From Planctomycetota bacterium (GTDB taxonomy: Bacteria > Planctomycetota > Phycisphaerae > WQYP01), in contig JAJXZA010000078.1 in the NCBI GenBank assembly GCA_021780285.1, positions 1 to 22,111 on the forward strand: 22,111 nucleotides of DNA, written 5' to 3'. Made by a program: the position numbers and the translations under genes. Within the stretch, counting starts at the first letter, position 1. Every line of letters starts with the position of its first letter. The notes under the pieces were generated by a model. That model ran no database searches. It was not told the DNA's origin and worked only from the letters and a program-made list of their open reading frames with translations. Below are positions 13,598 to 20,528 of this stretch, piece by piece.

Positions 13598-13707
13598 GCA
13601 TGGTAACGTTGGCTTGGCCGCTGTGCCAGTGAAAATCTGCGGGTATGCGATGGGTGAACCATCGTTGGGACATTGAAGGCCAACTCGCTTATGATGCAGG
13701 GATGACG

Positions 13708-14490
13708 ATGTTGGAACCTGAGAACAGCGTAATTGAAACAGCGCCTGCAACTTCCGATGCAGTAATTGCGGAGGATGTTGGCAAGCGATACAAACAAGGG
13801 TCCCGAAACGTCGCGGCACTCAAAGGTTTGACGCTTAGAATTGCGGCCGGCGAGTTTGTCGCGATTATGGGAGCGAGCGGATCGGGCAAGTCTACTTTTT
13901 TACATTTGTGCGCTGCGCTGGACAAACCCGATTCAGGCCGGTTATGCGTCGCCGGCCGGGACATCGGACGCCTTGGCGAGCGCGAAGCGACGACATTTCG
14001 GCGGCGGGGCGTGGGAGTTGTGTTTCAGCAGTTTAACCTCATACCGACGCTTTCAGTCAAAGACAATATCATGCTGCCGGTGCGATTGGCCGGTGATGAC
14101 GAAGCTCCGGCCGGACGGCTTATGCAGGAACTGGTGGAGCGGCTGCGGTTGAGCCATCGGGTTGAGCACAGGCCCGATGCGCTATCGGGAGGCGAACAGC
14201 AACGGGTAGCCATTGCGCGCGCACTGGTGATGCGGCCGCCGCTGCTCCTGGCGGATGAACCGACCGGAAATCTCGATTCGCTGAATGCGGGGCAATTCTG
14301 GCAGGCACTGCGGGACACGCTTTTGGCGATAGAAACGACAGTGGTGCTGGTAACGCATGAACCATTCGCGGCGCTGCAGGCGCAGCGAGTGGTGGTGTTG
14401 CGCGATGGTTGCGTTGCAGGTGAGTTTACCGTGGAGAAAAATGATGATGCCGGCAGGCTGGCGGCTCGCTATCAGTCATTGGCGGTATAG
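13708..14490 (+). CDS. ABC transporter ATP-binding protein (LolD/MacB/YbbA type)
   Basis: A cytoplasmic ATPase subunit of about 260 residues that powers the FtsX-type permease encoded next. All nucleotide-binding motifs are present in order: Walker A GASGSGKST (about 56-64), Q-loop VVFQQFNLIP, signature LSGGEQQRVAIARAL, Walker B LLLADEPTGNLD with catalytic Glu, and the H-loop LVTHE. ADEPTGNLD and FQQFNLIPTLSVKDNI are characteristic of the LolD/MacB/YbbA group. These work as mechanotransmission machines on lipoproteins, peptides or lipids rather than by alternating access. ATG 13708 follows AGGG (13698-13701) with 6-nt spacing; ATG 13702 and 13645 are alternatives. The 3' end overlaps the permease gene by about 47 bp. 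Substrate is unknown. Confidence 0.9.
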   Translation: MLEPENSVIETAPATSDAVIAEDVGKRYKQGSRNVAALKGLTLRIAAGEFVAIMGASGSGKSTFLHLCAALDKPDSGRLCVAGRDIGRLGEREATTFRRRGVGVVFQQFNLIPTLSVKDNIMLPVRLAGDDEAPAGRLMQELVERLRLSHRVEHRPDALSGGEQQRVAIARALVMRPPLLLADEPTGNLDSLNAGQFWQALRDTLLAIETTVVLVTHEPFAALQAQRVVVLRDGCVAGEFTVEKNDDAGRLAARYQSLAV

Positions 14491-17068
14491 GCCGCTGCGG
14501 CCGCTGTTGACCGCGATTGTAACTATGGCAGGCGTCGCGCTGGTATTTGCCGGCGGGGCGGGATTGAATTCGGGTAAGGCTTCATTGGAAGGCGGCCTCA
14601 CAGCCATGCTAGGCTCGGCTGATCTGCGTGTGGAACCCGCCGTGCAGCGAGCCGGCTTCGCCGCTGCGGAAGGTGGATTTTTACCGGCGGGCATGCTGAG
14701 GCGGGTGCGGGCGATTCCGCAGGTGCGGATGGCCGCCGCACGGCAGTCGGGGCATGTACTGCTTCAGGTGGCAGGCGCAGAGAATTTGGTGCGGGCAGTG
14801 GGAATTTCGCCGAAGCTTGACGGCGACTTTCATCCCATGACTTTTGTGGCCGGGCAATGCCTCCGTGGGCCTGATGATATTATCGTTGATAGTCGGCTGG
14901 CGAGCCGTTTTAAATTGCATGCAGGTGAGCAAGCCGCCATCGCCATACACCCCGGAAAATTCGTAAAACTTAGAGTCTGCGGCATTGTCACAGAAACGCC
15001 CGTGCAGCGATTTCTAAAACCGCCGACTTGCTACCTCGACCGGCATGTGCTGACCAAAGTGTGTGTCGGGCCAGGAGGCGTGACAAGCATTGACATAAAA
15101 TTGCGTGCCGGTCTGGCATCCAAACAGTGGGCTGCGACGATCGGCAAGTCGCTTGGGCCTGCCGCGCATGTTGCAATAGCTGGCACGGCCCGGGCCGCAT
15201 TCAAGAAAATCGGCGGCGTGTTTAATCGCGTGCTGCTTTTGGGTGCGCTGTTAAGCGGTCTTTGCGGCGCGGTGCTGATCTGCGGCATTATGGCCGTTGG
15301 GTTGCAGGAACGGGTTCGTCACTTTGGGCACTTACGCTGTTTGGGGGCCAGCCGCGGGCAACTGGCGCAAATGGTGCTGGTGGAAGCGCTGCTGGCGGGA
15401 GTTATTGGCACAGCGGCCGGCATGCTGGTGGGCTGGGTTGGCTCGTGGTTGCTGGTGCGGCACTATGCATCGGTATTGGGCGTATATCGGGTGGGACATG
15501 TTATTCCGGTTGCCGCGGTATTGACTGGGCTGCTGGCGACCGCTTTTGGTGCATTGCTGCCTATGTGGCTGGCGGTGCGGGTGCAGCCGCTTAGAGCAGT
15601 GGCGAGCGTGGCTCAAGCCTCTTCAATTAAACGGGTTATTCTGGTTGCGGTGGTGGGGGTGCTGCTGATCACACTGCAAGTGGTGTTGTGGCAGGTGCCG
15701 AGTCCGGTTTGGCGTTTTCGACTTTATGCGCTGGTGGGAAATCCGGCGGTGTTTATTGGCGTGGCGTTGATTGCGCCGCTGGTGGTGGTTTTGTTGGAGC
15801 GGCCGGCGGCTTGGGGCTTGGCTTTTATATGGGGCCTGCGACGCGAGTTGCTTTCGGGGGCCTGGTCGCGCAGTCCGTGGCGGATGGGCGCAATGGTGGC
15901 CTCTCTTCTGGTGGGAATTACATTTTTCATTTCGGTTGAGAGTCGTGCGGCAGGTTTGCTTCAATCATGGGAGTTTCCGGCGGGGCTTCCGGATGTATAT
16001 GTATTTAGTCCGTTTGCTCCATTGCCCTCGAATCAGCTCAAAACTTTGCCGCTTGCTGTACCGGGCATAAATGACAGCACGGCGATCACCGCGTTTTTTG
16101 TAAAGGCAAAGCCTTCTGGCGGCAGGCAGCGGAATATGCTGTTTGTTGTAATACAGCCCAAAAGTTTTGAGAGAATGATTTCGCTGCAGTTCAGGCAAGG
16201 CGATGAAAGGCAGGCATTTGCCGCTTTGATTAAGGGACGAGCGGTTATTGTGGCATCGCAGGCGCAGCATGCGGCGGGGCTTACAACCGGGAGCCCCATC
16301 ATCATTGACTCGCCGGTGGGAGCGGTGTCTTTCAAGGTTGCCGGCGTTGCCAACTCGCCGGGGCTTAACATTTTAAAGAACTATTTCGGATCCAGCCGGC
16401 TGTTTGGGCAGGTGGCGCGAATGTCATTGGTAGGAACCGCGGCGGATGCACGACGTTATTTTGGCATTACAGGTTTTAACACCGTTATGATTTCCCTCAA
16501 GCCGGGGACTCGCGGCATGCCCGTTATGGAGGCGGCAAAGAAATATATGTCAGAGCGTCCCGCGAGCTTTTTGGGGTCGCTGTTCGCGGCCGGCACCGGT
16601 GGACTGCATGGTACCTCTATTAAGCAGATGAAGCGAAATCTGGACCACCTGGTGCGCCGCGTGTTGGGCGCTTTAAGCTTGATCGCAATGGTTGTACTGG
16701 TTGTTGCAAGCGTGGGCGTTGCGGCGATGATGGGGGCATCGGTTCGCCATCGCCGCTATGAGTTTGGCGTACTGCGGGCCTGTGGGGCCGGGCGCGGACA
16801 GTTGGTTCGGCTGGTGCTGGCGGAAACGAGCCTTGCGGCCCTGGTGGCGTGCGGATTGGGCGTGGTGCAGGGCTTGTACTTTGCATGGATGGCAACGAAC
16901 ATAGACCGCCTGCTTGCGGGTTTTGCGTCTGAATTTGTGATTAATTTGCAGGGCCTGGTGTTTCCGGTGGTGCTGACATTGGCTTTGGCCCTGGGTGCAG
17001 CACTCTGGCCGGCCGCACGGGCTTCCGTCGTTGCGGGTCGGGCATTGCTCGCCTCTGGCAGGTGTTGA
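14444..17068 (+). CDS. FtsX-type ABC transporter permease with two FtsX domains
   Basis: A large inner-membrane permease of about 874 residues. TM1 (about 20-40, after RYRPLRPLLTAIVTM) precedes an extracytoplasmic MacB-like domain (about 45-255). The first FtsX block (about 262-390) has the ERVRHFGHLRCLGASRGQL coupling motif. Three extra helices follow at about 398-416, 424-448 and 482-500, then a second extracytoplasmic domain (about 505-735). A second FtsX block (about 740-870) has HRRYEFGVLRACGAGRGQL. About ten helices in all resemble YbbP-type rather than four-helix MacB/LolC proteins. GGAG at 14433-14436 lies before three tandem in-frame ATGs (14441, 14444, 14447); 14444 gives the best spacing. 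It shares an operon with the ATPase. Substrate is unknown. Confidence 0.85.
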   Translation: MMPAGWRLAISHWRYRPLRPLLTAIVTMAGVALVFAGGAGLNSGKASLEGGLTAMLGSADLRVEPAVQRAGFAAAEGGFLPAGMLRRVRAIPQVRMAAARQSGHVLLQVAGAENLVRAVGISPKLDGDFHPMTFVAGQCLRGPDDIIVDSRLASRFKLHAGEQAAIAIHPGKFVKLRVCGIVTETPVQRFLKPPTCYLDRHVLTKVCVGPGGVTSIDIKLRAGLASKQWAATIGKSLGPAAHVAIAGTARAAFKKIGGVFNRVLLLGALLSGLCGAVLICGIMAVGLQERVRHFGHLRCLGASRGQLAQMVLVEALLAGVIGTAAGMLVGWVGSWLLVRHYASVLGVYRVGHVIPVAAVLTGLLATAFGALLPMWLAVRVQPLRAVASVAQASSIKRVILVAVVGVLLITLQVVLWQVPSPVWRFRLYALVGNPAVFIGVALIAPLVVVLLERPAAWGLAFIWGLRRELLSGAWSRSPWRMGAMVASLLVGITFFISVESRAAGLLQSWEFPAGLPDVYVFSPFAPLPSNQLKTLPLAVPGINDSTAITAFFVKAKPSGGRQRNMLFVVIQPKSFERMISLQFRQGDERQAFAALIKGRAVIVASQAQHAAGLTTGSPIIIDSPVGAVSFKVAGVANSPGLNILKNYFGSSRLFGQVARMSLVGTAADARRYFGITGFNTVMISLKPGTRGMPVMEAAKKYMSERPASFLGSLFAAGTGGLHGTSIKQMKRNLDHLVRRVLGALSLIAMVVLVVASVGVAAMMGASVRHRRYEFGVLRACGAGRGQLVRLVLAETSLAALVACGLGVVQGLYFAWMATNIDRLLAGFASEFVINLQGLVFPVVLTLALALGAALWPAARASVVAGRALLASGRC

Positions 17069-17119
17069 TAACCAGCGAGAGTGACGGAGGGGTGTGCAAG
17101 GGTGGGTTTGGCATAAGCG

Positions 17120-17158
17120 TTACGTAATGATTGACAGTTCCAAAAAGCTGCATACTAT
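17120..17158 (+). promoter_or_regulatory. candidate promoter for the phosphotransferase gene, with adjacent palindrome
   Basis: A perfect -35 hexamer TTGACA (17131-17136) is followed after 16 bp by TACTAT (17153-17158, 4 of 6). The 8-bp palindrome TTACGTAA (17120-17127) lies 3 bp upstream. A transcript would have a leader of about 50 nt before the ATG at 17213. It is separate from the upstream ABC genes. Confidence 0.4.
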
Positions 17159-17212
17159 TGCAGGAGCGTAGCCTGTGGACAGTGAGATGTGTTTGGCACT
17201 GGTTAGGGGCTT

Positions 17213-18256
17213 ATGAGCGACCGCGAAAAATTCACCCCTGATGAACTGGCGATCGTGCTGAGTCATTTTGACATTGGCGTGATTGAAACTATTAAGGAAT
17301 TTCCGCGAGGCTCGCGGAAGGCCCCCAAGTTGCTGCTGCGCACCGAAAAAGGCGAGTTTTTGCTCAAGCGACGAGCCAAAGGCAAGGATGACCCGTTCAA
17401 GACCGCCTTTTGTCATGCCATTCAGCTCTACCTTGCCGAAAAGCAGTTTCCACTGCCGCATCTCATAGGGACCCGCAAAGAAAACAATTCCATGCTGCAA
17501 CTTTTTGGGGGCATCTATGAGTTGTTTGAATACATCCGCGGCACAGGTTACGACAATTCGCTGGAATCCACACTCGACTCGGGCCGCATTTTAGCGCTTT
17601 ACCATAAGCTGCTGCGCGACTACACACCGGAATTTGAACCGGCTACGGGAAGTTACCACTATAATCGCGGCATCGGCACCAGCCTTGACCAAATCCCGGA
17701 TACCGTGGTTCGCACCGAGAAGCAGAAGCCCGTGGATGTAAAAGACGTATCAAATACGCTTTACGCGTTGCGCGAGGCTTATGTGCAAGCGGCCGATAAA
17801 ACCAACAAAATGGGCATCTTGAACTGGCCGCTGCAAATTGTTCACTGCGATTGGCATCCGGGCAATATGCTGTTTCGCAACAAGCGGGTTGTGGCAGTGA
17901 TAGATTACGACGCGGCGCGACTGCAGCAACGCATTATTGATCTGGCCAACGGAGTTTTGCAATTTTCAATTCTGGGCGGCGGAGATGACCCCTCCCAATG
18001 GCCCGACCATGTGGATGAAGCTCGCTTTACCCAGTTCATACGTGGATACGACGCCGTGGACGTTATCAGCGAAGCCGAGGTCAAGGCCATTCCATGGCTC
18101 ATGATTGAAGCGATGGTGGCGGAGAGCGCATTTCATATCGCGGCAACAGGGTCGTTCGGCCGCATCGAGGGCGTCGGATTTTTGAAGATGATCGAGCGCA
18201 AAGTTGCATGGGTAACGAGCCATGCGGATCATCTGATTCAACTTTGTCTGCGCTAA
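17213..18256 (+). CDS. APH/CotS-type phosphotransferase (protein-kinase-like fold)
   Basis: A cytoplasmic 347-residue enzyme of the aminoglycoside phosphotransferase/homoserine kinase/CotS superfamily, which transfers phosphate from ATP to a small molecule. The N-terminal lobe shows the strand-turn LLLRTEKGEFLLKRR (about 41-55) with the likely ATP-binding Lys near 53, and YELFEYIRG (about 102-110) fits the hinge. The catalytic loop is H211-C-D213-W-H-P-G-N218 and the metal-binding Asp is D231 in VIDYD. All core residues are present, so it looks active. Substrate is unknown, and nothing here indicates antibiotic resistance. ATG 17213 follows AGGGG (17205-17209) with short 3-nt spacing. A promoter-like TTGACA lies upstream, so it is probably expressed independently of the ABC genes. 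Confidence 0.82.
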   Translation: MSDREKFTPDELAIVLSHFDIGVIETIKEFPRGSRKAPKLLLRTEKGEFLLKRRAKGKDDPFKTAFCHAIQLYLAEKQFPLPHLIGTRKENNSMLQLFGGIYELFEYIRGTGYDNSLESTLDSGRILALYHKLLRDYTPEFEPATGSYHYNRGIGTSLDQIPDTVVRTEKQKPVDVKDVSNTLYALREAYVQAADKTNKMGILNWPLQIVHCDWHPGNMLFRNKRVVAVIDYDAARLQQRIIDLANGVLQFSILGGGDDPSQWPDHVDEARFTQFIRGYDAVDVISEAEVKAIPWLMIEAMVAESAFHIAATGSFGRIEGVGFLKMIERKVAWVTSHADHLIQLCLR

Positions 18257-18420
18257 CCGTACTGGGGCTGATTTTCCGGGGCGACTGTCTGGTATCGCGG
18301 CGTTTGATCGCGGGCCAATGGATGATGCTATCAGTACAGCCGAACCTGAAGATTACCGGCCTATATCTTCACGGAGGGGCAGGCCCATGCACCCGATAAC
18401 ACGGAGAATTAATTTTGATG

Positions 18421-18476
18421 AATCATGATTTGCTCTTCGTGCCGAAAACATATATGGCATCCGGCCATGCATGCCA
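18421..18476 (+). promoter_or_regulatory. palindrome and leader hairpin before the small zincin gene
   Basis: AATCATGATT (18421-18430) is a perfect 10-bp palindrome. TGGCAT (18455-18460) and ATGCCA (18471-18476) form a 6-bp stem with a 10-nt loop, 6 nt before the GGGAGG ribosome site. A weak promoter (TTGCTC 18430-18435, TATATG 18451-18456, 15-bp spacer) could lie between them. Confidence 0.25.
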
Positions 18477-18482
18477 CGCATC

Positions 18483-18488
18483 GGGAGG
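18483..18488 (+). promoter_or_regulatory. ribosome binding site that fixes the start of the zincin-like gene
   Basis: GGGAGG, 5 nt before the ATG at 18494. It favours this start over the in-frame ATG at 18425, whose product would begin with an odd Cys/His-rich stretch. Confidence 0.65.
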
Positions 18489-18493
18489 CAATT

Positions 18494-19009
18494 ATGATCA
18501 GTGTAGGGGTACTGCAGCACATGCTGCCGATTGTGCTTTCGCCGGCAACAAATTGGGCTGGCCGCACCGGCGAGGAGATTATAAGGCGTGGTCGTTCACT
18601 TAACGACACGCAATTGGCTTTGGCCAGAAGAATTGGCGTGGCCCGGCCCGAACAGGTGCGCTATCAAGTGGTCGAAACGCTGCCGCGGCCTTCAGCCGAA
18701 CTGGATATGCTCGCACGTCATGGTCATGTGCTCACGCCCGCGACCGAGAGCGTCATGCTGGGCTATGGTATCTGCGTGCGGCGCGATGTGGACAATATTG
18801 AATATTGGCTTGCACATGAACTGGTTCATGTGATGCAATTTGAGCGCATGGGCAGCCTGCGAGAGTTCATCCGGCAATATGTGGCCAACTGCCTTGAGTA
18901 TGGGCACGACGAGTCTCCTTTTGAAATTGAAGCTCGAACCATTACCGAATACCTGCTGCAAGCCGGAGAAATACCCCAAACGGCCTGCGCGGCTGTGATC
19001 GAAGCGTGA
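18494..19009 (+). CDS. small HExxH zinc-protease-like protein
   Basis: A 171-residue protein with a zincin active-site helix: YWLAHELVHVMQFERMG with H108, E109 and H112, followed by a Tyr/Arg helix and SPFEIEAR (141-148). A Glu there (E144 or E146) is the likely third zinc ligand, as in other small proteins with HELxHxxQ and a downstream PFExEA motif. The N-terminal 30 residues are mildly hydrophobic but not a clear signal peptide. The family lies near eCIS-core/DUF4157-like peptidases, though I cannot name it with certainty. The start is chosen by GGGAGG at 18483-18488. It follows the phosphotransferase with a 237-nt gap and converges with the sugar porter. Substrate is unknown. Confidence 0.7.
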   Translation: MISVGVLQHMLPIVLSPATNWAGRTGEEIIRRGRSLNDTQLALARRIGVARPEQVRYQVVETLPRPSAELDMLARHGHVLTPATESVMLGYGICVRRDVDNIEYWLAHELVHVMQFERMGSLREFIRQYVANCLEYGHDESPFEIEARTITEYLLQAGEIPQTACAAVIEA

Positions 19010-19065
19010 TGCATTGCTTTTATGCGCGTGCAGCATATGCAGGCTACGGGGTGATTGTTACGGTC

Positions 19066-19100
19066 GCGGGACAAAAGCTCTGATATTATTGCCGTCCCGC
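19066..19100. terminator. possible stem-loop between convergent genes
   Basis: GCGGGAC (19066-19072) and GTCCCGC (19094-19100) form a 7-bp GC-rich stem with a 21-nt AT-rich loop. It sits at the end of the sugar porter gene, covering its last codons, and 57 bp past the zincin gene. It could end transcription from either side, but no T-run follows. Confidence 0.3.
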
Positions 19101-20528
19101 ATGCAGCGATTGCTCCAGCTCTTCGAGGCTTTGACCTTTGGTTTCTTTAATGCTGAAGAATACAAATAGGCATCCCGCCAGGCAGATGCCCGAATAAAGC
19201 CAGAAGGTGCCGGCGATACCCAGCGCCGCGGTCAGCGGCTGAAAACTGTATGTAAGGGCGAAGCAGGCAATCCACAAGGCGGATACGGAGATGGCAACGG
19301 CCGCACCGCGGACACGATTGGGAAATATCTCGGAGATGAGTACCCAGGTAACCGGCGCCAGCGACATGGCGTAGAATGCAATCGTCGCCAGAGTAAACGC
19401 CAAAACAACAGGACCATGCAGGTGCGCGTAAAATGCCCAGCCCACCGCAAGATGCGACAATCCTATTCCGGAGCAGCCAATCAGCATCAATGTTCGGCGA
19501 CCGATGCGATCTACCGTAAATAATGCAACGAACGTGAAGACGAGATTGATCACGCCGGTGATTACAATGTTAAACATCTGCTGATTGAGCGTATAACCGG
19601 CTCGGCGGTAGATATCGGTGGCATAATTAAAAATGACGTTGATCCCGCTCCACTGCTGTAGCACCGCCAACACGACGCCGATGACCAGAAGCGCCGGTAC
19701 TCCGCGGTGCAACAGTTCCTTCCATTGCACTTTCACCAACGATTCGCTGCCGATGCTTTCCTGAATGCTCTGGCCTGCCGAGCGGGCAAACGCCTCTCCG
19801 CCAATAGCCGAGAGCACCTTGTGCGCCTGCGGCAGTCGCCCCTCCCTTATGAGCCAGCGCGGGCTTTCGGGAACAAAAAGAGAACAGATGAAAAAAAGGG
19901 CCGATGGACACGCCACCGCGATAAACATCCATCTCCATGCCCATAAATCGTACCAGGAGCCAGCGAGCGAGGCCGTTGTGGCGTTTGCTGGTACATGGCG
20001 GGTAATAAGCCAGTCGGTAATTTGAGCGGCGAGTACTCCAATGACGATGGTCAATTGATTAAGCGCAACGAGCCTGCCACGCCAGCGTGCGGGGCTTATT
20101 TCAGCAATATACATAGGAGAAATGTTGGAGGCTAATCCAATGGCTAAGCCGCCGGCGATCCGCCATAGAGTAAAAGCCGCGATTGACCCGGCTAATCCGG
20201 TAAAAATAGACGACACAAAAAACACGGCTGCGGAAACAAGCAGCATGAGTTTACGGCCGAAGCGATCGCTTAAACCCGCCGAACAAATGGATCCGAGCAG
20301 CGCACCCACCAGGGCGCAGCTGGTAAGCCAGCCCTGTTGGTCAACGCCCGTTACATGAAAGTGGGCAAACAAATAATCTTTAGCGCCGCCAATAACCACC
20401 CAATCGTAGCCAAACAGCAGACCGCCCATGGCCGCGGTGATTGAAATAAGAAGCACAAAAACCATATGAAGATCATCAGCCGGAGCACCTGCCGAACTGC
20501 CGGCATCTTGCATTGGACTGTTATGCAT
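19086..20528 (-). CDS. sugar:proton symporter (XylE/GLUT-type MFS sugar porter)
   Basis: A 480-residue inner-membrane sugar transporter with 12 helices. Sugar-porter signatures are complete: GGLLFGYDWVVIGG in TM1, DRFGRK (88-93), RIAGGLAIGLAS, PESPRWL (219-225), QQWSGINVIFNYA, DRIGRR, WVLISEIFPNRVRG and the C-terminal ETKGQSLEELE. Residues matching the XylE proton couple (D27/R133) are D42 and R122. Sugar-contact residues corresponding to XylE Q168, Q288, Q289 and N294 are Q157, Q290, Q291 and N296. Proton-coupled hexose or pentose uptake is therefore likely; the exact sugar is not. ATG 20528 has GAGAGGA upstream and overlaps the stop of the TPR gene by 8 bp, so translation is probably coupled. 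Confidence 0.92.
   Translation of the reverse strand: MHNSPMQDAGSSAGAPADDLHMVFVLLISITAAMGGLLFGYDWVVIGGAKDYLFAHFHVTGVDQQGWLTSCALVGALLGSICSAGLSDRFGRKLMLLVSAAVFFVSSIFTGLAGSIAAFTLWRIAGGLAIGLASNISPMYIAEISPARWRGRLVALNQLTIVIGVLAAQITDWLITRHVPANATTASLAGSWYDLWAWRWMFIAVACPSALFFICSLFVPESPRWLIREGRLPQAHKVLSAIGGEAFARSAGQSIQESIGSESLVKVQWKELLHRGVPALLVIGVVLAVLQQWSGINVIFNYATDIYRRAGYTLNQQMFNIVITGVINLVFTFVALFTVDRIGRRTLMLIGCSGIGLSHLAVGWAFYAHLHGPVVLAFTLATIAFYAMSLAPVTWVLISEIFPNRVRGAAVAISVSALWIACFALTYSFQPLTAALGIAGTFWLYSGICLAGCLFVFFSIKETKGQSLEELEQSLHAGRQ

Noticed and set aside
17213..18256. Aminoglycoside resistance gene
   Set aside because: The APH fold is shared by many metabolite kinases. No resistance-specific motif or mobile context is visible.
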